DNA of 64,000 bases. It comes from an uncultured Bacteroidales bacterium (GTDB lineage Bacteria; Bacteroidota; Bacteroidia; Bacteroidales; UBA932). The DNA is taken from assembly GCA_934680015.1 (NCBI GenBank), contig CAKUSP010000003.1, positions 124,001 to 188,000 on the forward strand, read 5' to 3'. This document shows positions 36,826-46,105 of the stretch, one piece after another. Below the pieces are notes generated by a model, which saw only the letters and a list, made by a program, of their open reading frames with translations, was not told where the DNA came from and did not search any database. The translations under genes were made by a program, and so were the position numbers. Positions within the stretch are counted from its first letter, which is position 1, and each line of letters begins with the position of its first letter.

Positions 36826-37570
36826 CGATATTCTCAAATCCATTGGCCTCTATTTGGGCGACAAGTTCACGGCCAGCCGTTTTAACTATCCGTCCATTTT
36901 TAAGGACATGCACCACATCTGGGACGATATATTCCAGTAGCTTATGATAATGCGTGATAATAATCGAAGAATTTTGCGGACTGCGGAGCGTATTAACTCC
37001 ATCCGCCACTATCCTTAAAGCATCCACATCTAGCCCACTATCTGTTTCATCCAATATGGACAGTACAGGTTCGAGCATGGCCATCTGAAAAATCTCACAA
37101 CGTTTCTTTTCTCCTCCTGAAAAGCCTACATTGACATCCCTCTTTGCCAGATCATTTCGCATCTGGACTAGAGACATTTTATCTTTCAATAATTTAAGAA
37201 ACTCTGACGGGCTCAATTCCGGAAGTCCCAAAGCCTGGCGTTTAGAAGACAAAGCAGCCTTCATAAAATTCACAAGACTTACACCCGGAATCTCTATCGG
37301 GTACTGAAAACTTAGGAAAATGCCCGCCCATGCTCGCTGCTCTGGACTCATCTTCAAAAGATCTTCTCCATTGTACATTATAGTCCCGGCTGTTACTTCA
37401 TAATGAGGTTTTCCAGTAAGCACAGCGCCAAGCGTCGATTTACCAGCCCCATTTGGCCCCATAATAGCGTGCACTTCGCCCCGTCTTATAGTAAGATCGA
37501 CCCCATGAAGAATCTCTTTTCCATCAATGCCAGCCTTAAGACCATGTATTTCCAAAAGTATATCTCCCAT
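36818..37570 (-). CDS. sufC: SufC ATPase of Fe-S assembly
   Basis: 250 residues. Walker A GPNGAGKST, signature FSGGEKKR and Walker B LSILDETDSGLD are all intact. This ABC-type ATPase drives structural changes in the SufBCD scaffold during cluster assembly. It follows pnuC by three bases and overlaps sufD by 8. Confidence 0.97.
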   Translation of the reverse strand: MGDILLEIHGLKAGIDGKEILHGVDLTIRRGEVHAIMGPNGAGKSTLGAVLTGKPHYEVTAGTIMYNGEDLLKMSPEQRAWAGIFLSFQYPIEIPGVSLVNFMKAALSSKRQALGLPELSPSEFLKLLKDKMSLVQMRNDLAKRDVNVGFSGGEKKRCEIFQMAMLEPVLSILDETDSGLDVDALRIVADGVNTLRSPQNSSIIITHYHKLLEYIVPDVVHVLKNGRIVKTAGRELVAQIEANGFENIDG

Positions 37571-37573
37571 AAA

Positions 37574-38158
37574 TTATTCTCCTTTTTTATAAGTCTTTAT
37601 CCAACTAATTAAAGACCATACTCCATTTATAAGATATAACCCACACACTATTGGCATGAAAATATGCCCAACCTTTATGTGCAAAATTATTTGAGTCACA
37701 TTAACTGCCAACCATGCTATCCAACAATCCCATTTTTTCAATGCAGAAAGTAACTGTGCTATCAAAATCAGCGAGGTAACACACGCGTCTAGATATGGGA
37801 CAGGATCTCCTAATGTAGTCCTTTCCAGTAGCCACCCCCATGCCCAAGCAAGGACAAATACCGACAGCACAACCATTATTCTTTGTGGCCATGTAAGTGC
37901 AGTCACTTTCAAGTCATTATGATTTTTAGCAGACTCTTCTTCTTTCGATGGATGAGTCCATCTCCAATGGCCTAAAATATTGATACACAGCGAGACTGGC
38001 TGTAAAAACAGACTTGCATATAAATGCTTATTCCAAAACAATAAGGCTAGGGCAAAAGTATATAAATATCCTACCCAGAAATTATACTTACTGTTTCTCC
38101 CGGCAAGAAAGACACATGCCAGGCCCAAAATAGACGATATTATATCCAAATAGTTCAT
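37574..38158 (-). CDS. pnuC: PnuC nicotinamide riboside transporter
   Basis: 194 residues with six or seven membrane segments. Motifs such as FWVGYLYTFALALLFW, the ILGHWRWTHPS block and WIAWLAVNVTQIILH are typical of PnuC-type vitamin transporters. It moves nicotinamide riboside for NAD synthesis; a thiamine or riboflavin relative is less likely. It lies between sufB (7 bases) and sufC (3 bases), and is thus inserted inside a suf operon, where it is not normally found. Confidence 0.9.
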   Translation of the reverse strand: MNYLDIISSILGLACVFLAGRNSKYNFWVGYLYTFALALLFWNKHLYASLFLQPVSLCINILGHWRWTHPSKEEESAKNHNDLKVTALTWPQRIMVVLSVFVLAWAWGWLLERTTLGDPVPYLDACVTSLILIAQLLSALKKWDCWIAWLAVNVTQIILHIKVGHIFMPIVCGLYLINGVWSLISWIKTYKKGE

Positions 38159-38165
38159 ATCCGTC

Positions 38166-39611
38166 CTAACCTATGGCCCCCTCTAAAGAAATTGAAAGTA
38201 ATTTCTGCGCCTCCACGGCAAATTCCATAGGAAGACGTTGGAGAACCTCTTTAGCATATCCATTTACTATTAGCCCGACTGCCTCCTCCTCTCCAATTCC
38301 GCGTTGCGCACAATAGTATAATTTATCCTCACTTATTTTCGATGTCGTAGCCTCGTGTTCTACTACTGCCGTAGGATTCATGCTCTTGATAACAGGAAAT
38401 GTATGTGCGCCACAATTGGCCCCGATAAGAAGAGAATCACACTGTGAATAATTACGCGCGCCTTCGGCACCACGCCCCATCTGCACTAAACCACGATACG
38501 AATTCTCACTATGACCAGCGCTGATACCTTTAGATACAATCCTACTCTTGGTATTCTTTCCGAGATGAATCATCTTCGTACCGGTGTCAGCCATCTGATA
38601 ATTATTAGTAAGAGCGACACTATAGAACTCAGAAGAACTATTATCGCCTTTAAGTATAGTCGAAGGGTATTTCCATGTAATGGCAGAACCTGTTTCCACC
38701 TGCGTCCAGCTCAAATGCGCACCTTCACCTTTACAGATTCCGCGTTTCGTCACCAAATTGAGAATGCCTCCACGTCCATGCGAATCTCCAGGGTACCAAT
38801 TCTGAACCGTACTATACCGCACATCGGCTCCTGCTTCGACCACTATCTCCACCACAGCGGCATGAAGCTGATTTTCATCTCTTTGTGGCGCCGTACAACC
38901 CTCCATATAACTAAGGGTCGAACCTTCGTCCGCCACGATAAGGGTGCGTTCGAATTGGCCAGTACCACTGGCATTGATTCTAAAATAGCTGGAAAGATCC
39001 ATAGGGCACTTCACCCCTTTAGGAATGTAGCAAAACGACCCATCAGAGAACACTGCACTATTGAGCGCAGCATAGAAATTATCTCCAACAGGAACCACAC
39101 TTGCAAGGTACTTACGCACCAGATCAGGGTAATCTCGCACAGCTTCGGAAAAAGAACAGAAAATAATTCCTTTTTCTGCCAATGTTTTCTTGAATGTGGT
39201 CGCTACGCTTACCGAGTCGAATACCGCATCCACAGCCACATTCGAATAGGCCTTACCAGCAAGAAAATCCCTTTCCTTAAGTGGAATGCCAAGTTTATCA
39301 AATGTCTTTTCAAGTTCAGGGTCTATCTCCTTGCTATCGTGAGGCTTCTTTTTAGGAGCAGCATAATAGACTATGTCTTGAAAGTCTATTTTCGGCAACT
39401 TCACATGCCCCCATGTGGGCGGAGTCATCTTCTGCCAACGCCTATATGCATCCAAGCGGAAAGACAGGAGCCAATCCGGCTCTCCCTTCCGCTCAGAAAT
39501 CATACGGATAATATCTTCGGAAAGGCCTTTAGGCACATATTCCTGCTCTATATCCGTGACAAAACCTTCTTTATATTCTTTAGAAGTTAATTCTTTTAAC
39601 TCTTCATTCAT
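38166..39611 (-). CDS. sufB: SufB scaffold of Fe-S assembly
   Basis: 481 residues, normal size. The N-terminal block [21 protein letters not shown] and the long beta-helix with [21 protein letters not shown] are SufB-specific. The C-terminal [15 protein letters not shown] and [21 protein letters not shown] blocks hold conserved ligand residues. SufB is the platform on which Fe-S clusters form with SufC and SufD. It is the first gene of the operon, with a perfect -7 box only seven bases before its ATG. Confidence 0.97.
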   Translation of the reverse strand: MNEELKELTSKEYKEGFVTDIEQEYVPKGLSEDIIRMISERKGEPDWLLSFRLDAYRRWQKMTPPTWGHVKLPKIDFQDIVYYAAPKKKPHDSKEIDPELEKTFDKLGIPLKERDFLAGKAYSNVAVDAVFDSVSVATTFKKTLAEKGIIFCSFSEAVRDYPDLVRKYLASVVPVGDNFYAALNSAVFSDGSFCYIPKGVKCPMDLSSYFRINASGTGQFERTLIVADEGSTLSYMEGCTAPQRDENQLHAAVVEIVVEAGADVRYSTVQNWYPGDSHGRGGILNLVTKRGICKGEGAHLSWTQVETGSAITWKYPSTILKGDNSSSEFYSVALTNNYQMADTGTKMIHLGKNTKSRIVSKGISAGHSENSYRGLVQMGRGAEGARNYSQCDSLLIGANCGAHTFPVIKSMNPTAVVEHEATTSKISEDKLYYCAQRGIGEEEAVGLIVNGYAKEVLQRLPMEFAVEAQKLLSISLEGAIG

Positions 39612-39618
39612 CTACGCG

Positions 39619-39637
39619 CAAATATACGCAAATTTGC
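39619..39637 (-). promoter_or_regulatory. sufB -7 box with overlapping palindrome
   Basis: TATATTTG on the complement at 39619-39626, seven bases from the sufB ATG, so the transcript would start at or within a few bases of the start codon. A perfect palindrome GCAAATTTGC (39628-39637) lies directly upstream, where a repressor or Fe-S sensor could bind. No -33 TTG is clear. Confidence 0.5.
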
Positions 39638-39966
39638 CGAACTAACGAGATCATGTAAATGACTCACTTTAGTACAATAAGGCAATCATCCATTTATCAC
39701 TCCCATCCCATGTATCGAGATCTAATGGATCTCCTTTATACCCGGGGGCTGAAGGACCTCCTTCCATGATGCAAAATCTTTATCTCTTTGATGTTTTCGT
39801 GAATATAAATACCAACAAGGTAGCACCAGACAAATGCAATCATACAATGGCGAATAGATTGGCCATGCGTTCATGAATCCTGACATGCGAGTTTTCATAA
39901 ATTATTTTAATTAATTTTGTACGATATTGCAAATTAGATATGGCAGATGCCAATATCGATTAAATC
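39638..39966. other. Divergent intergenic region sufB/beta-lactamase-like
   Basis: About 330 bases without a supported gene. A 58-codon ORF on the complement (39898-39722) begins MKTRMSGFMNAWPIYS and is rich in Trp, Cys and Tyr; it has no recognised family and may be chance. A plus-strand -7 box for the downstream gene is listed separately. Confidence 0.5.
39912..39919 (+). promoter_or_regulatory. -7 box of the beta-lactamase-like gene
   Basis: TAATTTTG, perfect for TAnnTTTG, 47 bases upstream of the ATG at 39967. Confidence 0.55.
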
Positions 39967-41262
39967 ATGAATAAAAAATCATTATATCTTCTCACAGCAT
40001 CTATAGGCTTGATTATAAGCTGTTCTATAGCTAACAAATCAGAGCACACCTATAATAGATTAGGAAACACCCGTCTGGAGCATACGGCTCCTGAAACTTA
40101 CTTTATAAACGGATCCATCCTCGAAAAATGTGATTCTGTCTTAAATGAAACTATCGCACAGCACAATGCCCCCGGAGCTGTTCTATGTATAGTAAAAAAC
40201 GATAAAATCATTTACGAGCAAGCCTATGGCAACAAACAAATACTCCCTAAAAAAGAGCCAATGTCCACTAAAACGGTGTTTGACTTGGCATCTCTTAGCA
40301 AGTGTTTTGGAACCGCGATAGCCGTAATGCAACTTGTAGAGCAGAAAAAAATCCGGCTAAATGATCCTGTGGACAAATATCTCCCTGGATATAAAAATTG
40401 GCAAGAAGAAAATGGCAAAATCACAAAAATAAGGGTTAAAGACCTACTTACACACACTGGAGGGCTAGCCTCTTATATCCCCGTCGAGTCACTATCCAAG
40501 AGGTGGGGAGAATTCCAAAGCGATTCTCTTCGGCACTACATCATAGAAGATCTACCCCGAAATTCCAAACCTGGCACAAAAATGAACTATAGTTGCCCCA
40601 GTTTTGTAAGTCTACAATATATCGTGGAAAGCGTAACTGGGCAAAAGTTATGCGATTATGTTCAGTCCAATGTTTTCGACCCACTTGGCCTAAAGTACAC
40701 AAGATATCTTCCCCTAGACAGAGATATACCTGAGGAATACTTATCCATGATAGCTCCCACGGAGATGCTAATTCCAGGGCGAACGGCATCCAACCAGATA
40801 GCACCAAACACAAAAACTGGAGAATTATTAAAAGGTCAAGTCCATGATCCGTTGGCAAGAAGATTCAACTATGGTAATTCTGGAAATGCAGGCATATTCT
40901 CGTGTGCAGACGATCTAGCCGTAATGTGTGCCGCCTTGATGAACGGCGGTGAAATCCATGGGAAAAGGATACTTAAAGAAAAAACTGTGAAGAAAATGTT
41001 TACAATCCAAGACAAAAAGCTAGGAAGAACACTTGGATGGGATGCCACGAGCCCCTATGCACATTTTACGGGAGACTTGCTTTCCAAAGACCATTGCATC
41101 TGCCATACAGGCTACACTGGGACCTCCGTCGTTATGGACTTGGATGAAAAATTGGCAATCATACTTCTAACAAACAATGCTCATCCTTTCGATAAAGGTA
41201 GCGTAGGACCAGCGAGAAAGGCAGTATCGGATATAGTAGGTGAAGCATGTGGAAAATCGTAG
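39967..41262 (+). CDS. Serine beta-lactamase-like hydrolase, lipoprotein
   Basis: 431 residues. The lipobox is IISC (Cys19). The class C beta-lactamase/esterase fold is indicated by SxxK at Ser109-Lys112 (SLSK), the second Tyr motif YSC at 208-210 in place of YxN, and HTG at 380-382 in place of KTG. These are the catalytic triad motifs of the family, which includes esterases and D-aminopeptidases as well as beta-lactamases. I would not call it an antibiotic resistance gene. It is exported to the periplasm or outer membrane. A diadenylate cyclase follows 24 bases later. Confidence 0.9.
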   Translation: MNKKSLYLLTASIGLIISCSIANKSEHTYNRLGNTRLEHTAPETYFINGSILEKCDSVLNETIAQHNAPGAVLCIVKNDKIIYEQAYGNKQILPKKEPMSTKTVFDLASLSKCFGTAIAVMQLVEQKKIRLNDPVDKYLPGYKNWQEENGKITKIRVKDLLTHTGGLASYIPVESLSKRWGEFQSDSLRHYIIEDLPRNSKPGTKMNYSCPSFVSLQYIVESVTGQKLCDYVQSNVFDPLGLKYTRYLPLDRDIPEEYLSMIAPTEMLIPGRTASNQIAPNTKTGELLKGQVHDPLARRFNYGNSGNAGIFSCADDLAVMCAALMNGGEIHGKRILKEKTVKKMFTIQDKKLGRTLGWDATSPYAHFTGDLLSKDHCICHTGYTGTSVVMDLDEKLAIILLTNNAHPFDKGSVGPARKAVSDIVGEACGKS

Positions 41263-41271
41263 CTTTTTTAG

Positions 41272-41279
41272 TAGATTTG
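41272..41279 (+). promoter_or_regulatory. -7 box directly before cdaA
   Basis: TAGATTTG, perfect for TAnnTTTG, only seven bases before the cdaA ATG. It predicts a leaderless or nearly leaderless transcript. Confidence 0.5.
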
Positions 41280-41286
41280 TAACTCT

Positions 41287-42105
41287 ATGATATGGCCTCT
41301 AGTTAACATAGGTTTTCTTAGAATTACCTTTGTCGATGTGCTGGACATCTTAATGGTGGCTGCAGTAATCTATGTGGTATTCAAGTGGATAAAGGGTTCT
41401 GCCGCTATGAATATATTCATAGCCATCCTCTCCTTGTTTCTTTTACGCTTCTTAGTAAATGCCCTAAACATGAAGATGATGTCTTCATTGTTAGGAACAG
41501 TTATCGATGTAGGTACTATCGCTCTTGTGGTAATCTTTCAGCCGGAAATACGCCACTTCCTATTCAACATAGGTCGAAAAGCATTCAGTGGCAGTGATTC
41601 TGTTATAAGTAAATTTCTTAACCGTGATAAGAGAAATCTATCGGCAGAATCAATCGATGAACTAGTCCAAGCCTGTTTCGAAATGGGAGATCAAAAGGTG
41701 GGTGCTTTAATAGTCATTCCTAACCAATCATCACTAGATGATATCATATCCACCGGTGATAGAATAGATGCCATTATAAGTAAACGACTCATAGAAAACA
41801 TTTTCTTTAAGAACTCTCCTCTTCACGATGGCGCTATGATTGTAAATGGTAACAGAATCGTCGCGGCACGCTGCACGCTTCCTATAACAGATAGGACAAA
41901 TATTCCCGCACGTTTCGGCATGAGGCATAAAGCTGCTATCGGAGTTAGCGAACACTACGATGTGTCAGTCATCGTAGTCAGTGAACAGACTGGAGGCGTG
42001 TCTTTTGTAACCGACGGGAACATAAGGCCTGTCAAAAACATTAATACCCTTAAACTCCTTATAAGTGATGACAAGAGCAAGACTGGAAGCGAAGATAGGA
42101 TTTGA
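41287..42105 (+). CDS. cdaA: Diadenylate cyclase CdaA
   Basis: 272 residues. Three N-terminal membrane helices (about 15-85) are followed by a DisA_N (DAC) domain with DGA at 181-183 and the RHx motif at 213-215. The second motif is RHK here, where RHR is typical; Lys215 keeps the charge. It makes cyclic di-AMP from two ATP, a second messenger for potassium, osmotic and cell-wall control. It overlaps mutS2 by about 40 bases, a large overlap for two intact genes. Confidence 0.95.
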   Translation: MIWPLVNIGFLRITFVDVLDILMVAAVIYVVFKWIKGSAAMNIFIAILSLFLLRFLVNALNMKMMSSLLGTVIDVGTIALVVIFQPEIRHFLFNIGRKAFSGSDSVISKFLNRDKRNLSAESIDELVQACFEMGDQKVGALIVIPNQSSLDDIISTGDRIDAIISKRLIENIFFKNSPLHDGAMIVNGNRIVAARCTLPITDRTNIPARFGMRHKAAIGVSEHYDVSVIVVSEQTGGVSFVTDGNIRPVKNINTLKLLISDDKSKTGSEDRI

Positions 42106-44545
42106 CAAGGTACGAGAGATAATTTCTAATAAATGCCAGACGGAATATGCCACCGACAGAGTCGCACAAGAAGACTTCTCCATCGACGAAAGCACTATTA
42201 GAGAGCGACTTGCCTTAACTGACGAGATGCGTCTAATTGTGATGTTCGAAGACGGATTCCCAACTACAGGCTACATAGATGCACTACCATTTCTCAAACC
42301 ACTGGAGAAAAGTGGTAGCAGCATAGATGTAATCTCTTTGGGTAAACTTAGTACACTACTCGAAATCTCTCGTAAAGTAAACAGCTTCTTTTCTTCCATA
42401 AAAGATGGCGTCTATCCGCTTTTGAAAAAGAAATCGGAAACCATGGTATCCTACCCAGAAGTAAGAAGGCGAATAGAGGGAATCCTAGATAAATATGGTG
42501 AGATCAAAGATTCTGCTTCACCTGAACTACTTCATATCCGTACCGAACTACGAAACAAAGAAGAAGCAGTCAGCAAAAAAGCTCGCGCGATACTAAAGAA
42601 AGCACAAGAGGATGGCATTAGCGACCCCGATTCGAATATAAACATAAGAGACGGGAAAATACTTGTACCTGTTATCACCTCTAGCAAAAGAAAAATTGCA
42701 GGGTATGTATATGATTGTTCTGCAAGTGGCAAGACTACTTTCATCGAACCAGCAGAAATAGTAGAGTTAGAAAACGAAGTAATAGAACTGCATTTTAAAG
42801 AAGCTGAAGAAATCGCTAAAATCTTGTTTTCCTTTACAGAATTCTTACGCCCTTACATACCCGAACTTCTTAATAATGCCACAACTCTAGGAGAAATGGA
42901 TTTTCTTTTGGCCAAAGCTCAAACAGCACTTGACTTTGCCGCAGGTATGCCAATCATCTCACAAGATGGTTCACTATCTCTAAGGAAAGCACGACACCCG
43001 ATACTGGAAAAGAATCTAAAAAAAGAACAAAAAGAGATCTCTCCTCTCACCATCACCTTGACATCCGACAAACGCATACTTCTAATATCTGGGCCGAACG
43101 CCGGAGGGAAATCAGTGTGTATGAAAACCGTAGGCTTACTCCAATACATGTTTCAGTGGGGTATGCTTATTCCGACTTCAGAAAGTTCAGAGTTACCAGT
43201 TTTCAATCGAATAGAGGTATGTATTGGCGATGATCAATCACTAGAAAACGATCTAAGTACCTATAGTTCTTTCCTTTTAGATATGAAGCAGATGCTCTCT
43301 TCCAGCGATGAGCACTCCCTCATTTTAATAGATGAATTCGGATCCGGGACAGAGCCAACCGCTGGTGGAGCCATTGCAGAAGCGATACTTAGCGAATTCG
43401 ACAGGCGAGGTTGCTATGGAGTTCTCACGACGCACTATACTAATCTAAAACTTTATGCTTCAAAGTCTGACACTCATGTCATAAATGGAGCCATGCTCTA
43501 TGATACCTCGAAAATAGCACCTCTTTTCAAATTAGAAATTGGGCTTCCAGGAAACTCCTTTGCGTTCGAATTGGCCAGAAAAATGGGACTACCAGAGAGT
43601 ATCGTCAAAGATGCTGAATCAAAAGCAGGTGAAGATTTCGTGGACATGGAAAAAACCCTTAGGCGTATAGTTAAGGGAAGAAGAGTGCTAGACGAAAAAA
43701 TCAAGAAAGTTAAAAAAGCGGAAGGGACACTTGAAGGACTTACAGAACAATACCAACAGGAGCTCGAGTCAATAAAACAGCAAAAGCAACAAATAATCGA
43801 CAACGCAAAAAAAGAAGCCGAAAGCATAGTCAAGGGCGCTAACAAGCAAGTGGAAAAAACCATTCGTGACATAAAAGAAAGCAGTGCAGATAAAACAAAA
43901 ACGAGAGAGGCACGAAATGAATTGCAGGGATTTATCCAAGCGCTCGAGACAAATAAAATTAATAAGCAAAAAGTTCACGATGAATACATTAATCGTAAAC
44001 TGGAGCAACTAAAAAAACGAAAAAAAGCCGCCAAGACAGAGGAAAAAAGTAGAGAAGAAGAATTCAGGAACGCCCCACTTAAACTCGGAGAAAAGGTCAG
44101 AGTGAAATCAAATGGGATGGTGGGTGAAGTCGTAAATGTATCTTCAAAAGAAATAAAAGTCGTTATCGGCAATATAGTCAGTAAAATGACTCCCGATAAA
44201 GTGGAAAGGATATCTTCAAATGAATTCAAACAAGCCACAAAAAACACAAATACTCCAGTCTATGAAAAAGTAGATCCATCCATACGAGAGAGAAAACTAA
44301 ACTTTTCCCCTGAAATAGATCTACGCGGAGAAAGATTGTCCTCCGCCCTAGATAGAGTGAATAGATTTATAGACGATGCTATTATGACTGGAGTTAGCCA
44401 AGTAAGAATAATTCATGGTAAAGGTACTGGAGTCCTACACGAAGAATTGCAGAAATATCTTCGAACAATGCCTGGCGTTAGCTCCGTTAACGACGAAGAT
44501 ATCCGTCAAGGAGGAAGCGGGGTTACCATAGTTACATTGGAATAA
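42065..44545 (+). CDS. mutS2: MutS2 ATPase with Smr endonuclease domain
   Basis: 826 residues. The core has the MutS-type Walker A ISGPNAGGKSV and Walker B LILIDEFGSGTEPTAGG. A coiled coil follows from about 520 to 650. The C-terminal Smr domain (about 750-826) has the IDLRGERL start and HGKGTG. MutS2 acts in recombination control or ribosome-collision rescue. The first two codons are both ATG (42065 and 42068), and either gives the family's N-terminus. It overlaps cdaA by 38-41 bases. Confidence 0.96.
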   Translation: MMTRARLEAKIGFDKVREIISNKCQTEYATDRVAQEDFSIDESTIRERLALTDEMRLIVMFEDGFPTTGYIDALPFLKPLEKSGSSIDVISLGKLSTLLEISRKVNSFFSSIKDGVYPLLKKKSETMVSYPEVRRRIEGILDKYGEIKDSASPELLHIRTELRNKEEAVSKKARAILKKAQEDGISDPDSNINIRDGKILVPVITSSKRKIAGYVYDCSASGKTTFIEPAEIVELENEVIELHFKEAEEIAKILFSFTEFLRPYIPELLNNATTLGEMDFLLAKAQTALDFAAGMPIISQDGSLSLRKARHPILEKNLKKEQKEISPLTITLTSDKRILLISGPNAGGKSVCMKTVGLLQYMFQWGMLIPTSESSELPVFNRIEVCIGDDQSLENDLSTYSSFLLDMKQMLSSSDEHSLILIDEFGSGTEPTAGGAIAEAILSEFDRRGCYGVLTTHYTNLKLYASKSDTHVINGAMLYDTSKIAPLFKLEIGLPGNSFAFELARKMGLPESIVKDAESKAGEDFVDMEKTLRRIVKGRRVLDEKIKKVKKAEGTLEGLTEQYQQELESIKQQKQQIIDNAKKEAESIVKGANKQVEKTIRDIKESSADKTKTREARNELQGFIQALETNKINKQKVHDEYINRKLEQLKKRKKAAKTEEKSREEEFRNAPLKLGEKVRVKSNGMVGEVVNVSSKEIKVVIGNIVSKMTPDKVERISSNEFKQATKNTNTPVYEKVDPSIRERKLNFSPEIDLRGERLSSALDRVNRFIDDAIMTGVSQVRIIHGKGTGVLHEELQKYLRTMPGVSSVNDEDIRQGGSGVTIVTLE

Positions 44546-44548
44546 TTT

Positions 44549-44932
44549 ATGATAGACAAGAGGCAATATGTAGGGAAGAAAGGTGAAGATGCAGCATGTG
44601 ATTACCTAAAGAGACAGGGACATGACATACTGTTTCGAAATTGGAGAGCCTCACATAGAGAAATAGACATAATAAGCATTAAAGATGGTGTCCTACACAT
44701 CGTGGAAGTTAAAAGTAAAACAGCTCCTATAGTGGTTGAACCCATTTTCAATGTCAATAAAACAAAGCAGAAGAATCTAGAAATGGCCGCAAAGTCATTT
44801 CTTAATTCTAAAGCTAGATATAAACTACCACAAGACCTGGAAGTAGTCTTCGATGTGATTAGCATTATCTTCGAATACGATGGCATGCACATTGAATACT
44901 ATCCACAGGCATACATACCTACTTATGTGTAA
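44549..44932 (+). CDS. yraN: YraN-family (UPF0102) nuclease-like protein
   Basis: 127 residues. The restriction-endonuclease-like fold shows KKGEDAACDYLKRQGHDIL, then REIDIISIKDGVLHIVEVKSK, with the D...E-x-K catalytic pattern. Its role is not settled; it is linked to DNA processing. It starts three bases after mutS2. Its stop overlaps the next gene's start by 8 bases (44925-44932). Confidence 0.92.
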   Translation: MIDKRQYVGKKGEDAACDYLKRQGHDILFRNWRASHREIDIISIKDGVLHIVEVKSKTAPIVVEPIFNVNKTKQKNLEMAAKSFLNSKARYKLPQDLEVVFDVISIIFEYDGMHIEYYPQAYIPTYV

Positions 44933-45995
44933 AAATAACAACTACTACTGCGTTATAATGGCTGGAGGTTTGGGAACCCGCTTCTGGCCGATAAGTCGAA
45001 AATCCATGCCCAAGCAGTTCCTGGATTTAAATAACACTGGGAAATCACTACTACGGCAGACTTACGAAAGAATGTCTAGACTAATACCACAAGACAACAT
45101 TTTAGTCAGCACACTCAGAGAATATCACGATATAGTAAAAGCACAAGTTCCCGAGTTAAAGGAAGACAACATACTCCAAGAGGTGTACAACAGAAATACA
45201 GCACCTTGCCTCTATTTCGCGGCCAATGTAATAGTCCAAAGAAATCCGCAAGCAGTTATGGTAGCCTGTCCATCGGACCACTTGATAGAGGATAATAGCG
45301 ACTTCGAGAAATCAATAGAAAAGGCCCTTGTATATGCAAGCAACAATAATGAGCTTATTACATTAGGAATAATGCCTACTCGGCCAGATGACAACTTCGG
45401 ATATATACAAGTAAGCGGAGGAAGAGCTGCAATAGAAGCTGGCGAACCCACTAAAGTAAAGACATTTACAGAAAAGCCAAGTACAGAAATAGCAGAAGCC
45501 TTTATAAAAAGCGGAGAATTCTTATGGAACTCTGGTATATTCATTTGGAAAGCATCTCTAATAATCTCGGAAATCAAAACCTTTGCACCTCAAATTTCAG
45601 AATTATGGGCGGGGACATCTGATCTAGACAGATTTTATGGAGATTGCACTCGCGTATCAATTGACTACGCGGTAATGGAAAAAACAGACAAGGCTACTGT
45701 CATTCCGGCGAAGTTCAGATGGGCAGATATGGGTAATTGGGAATCCCTGTATGATAATCTGCCACATGACGAAAAAGGGAATTCTACTAACTTTCGTGGA
45801 AAACACCTTTTCAAAGAAGATGCTAATAACATGGTGTATATAACCGACAATTCCAAATTAGTAGCTATTAGAGGATTAGAAAATTTTGTCGTAGTAGACA
45901 CTCCTGATGTGTTAATGATTTGCCCCCGTGATGAAAGTCAAATACAAGACTTTATATCAGAGTTAGCAATGCCAGAATTTGAAGATTACAGATAG
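44925..45995 (+). CDS. Mannose-1-phosphate guanylyltransferase
   Basis: 356 residues from the ATG at 44925. An upstream in-frame start at 44880 would overlap yraN by 53 bases and is unlikely. The nucleotidyltransferase signature AGGLGTRFWPISRKSMPKQFL matches ManC/Man1P guanylyltransferases. VACPSDHLI, FTEKPS and FLWNSGIFIWK follow. It makes GDP-mannose for LPS, capsule or glycoprotein sugars. The short form lacks the phosphomannose isomerase domain of bifunctional ManC. It is the last gene of the cdaA run. Confidence 0.94.
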   Translation: MCKNNNYYCVIMAGGLGTRFWPISRKSMPKQFLDLNNTGKSLLRQTYERMSRLIPQDNILVSTLREYHDIVKAQVPELKEDNILQEVYNRNTAPCLYFAANVIVQRNPQAVMVACPSDHLIEDNSDFEKSIEKALVYASNNNELITLGIMPTRPDDNFGYIQVSGGRAAIEAGEPTKVKTFTEKPSTEIAEAFIKSGEFLWNSGIFIWKASLIISEIKTFAPQISELWAGTSDLDRFYGDCTRVSIDYAVMEKTDKATVIPAKFRWADMGNWESLYDNLPHDEKGNSTNFRGKHLFKEDANNMVYITDNSKLVAIRGLENFVVVDTPDVLMICPRDESQIQDFISELAMPEFEDYR

Positions 45996-46105
45996 CCTGG
46001 AGCTTACTATACTAATTTCGCAATTGCTAAACTTCTTAAGCATTAAAAATGAGTTGGTAAAGTTTTATAGTGGATTTTCGAGGATTACTTAGATAGAAAA
46101 AAATT

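Noticed and set aside
38511..39590. 359-codon plus-strand frame antisense to sufB
   Set aside because: Long open shadow of a strongly coding minus-strand gene; the product has no recognisable motif.
39722..39898. 58-codon ORF on the complement in the sufB/beta-lactamase-like gap
   Set aside because: Reads as MKTRMSGFMNAWPIYS and onward, Trp and Cys rich, no upstream -7 box match and no known family; length is within chance for this base composition. Noted for anyone wanting to test it.
39967..41262. Possible antibiotic resistance beta-lactamase
   Set aside because: The SLSK/YSC/HTG set fits the wider esterase and D-aminopeptidase family of class C fold, and the lipoprotein anchor and chromosomal context give no support for drug resistance.
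45996..46105. Lysine riboswitch or T-box before the lysine operon
   Set aside because: The gap is only 110 bases, too short for a lysine riboswitch with terminator, and no matching conserved stems were seen.
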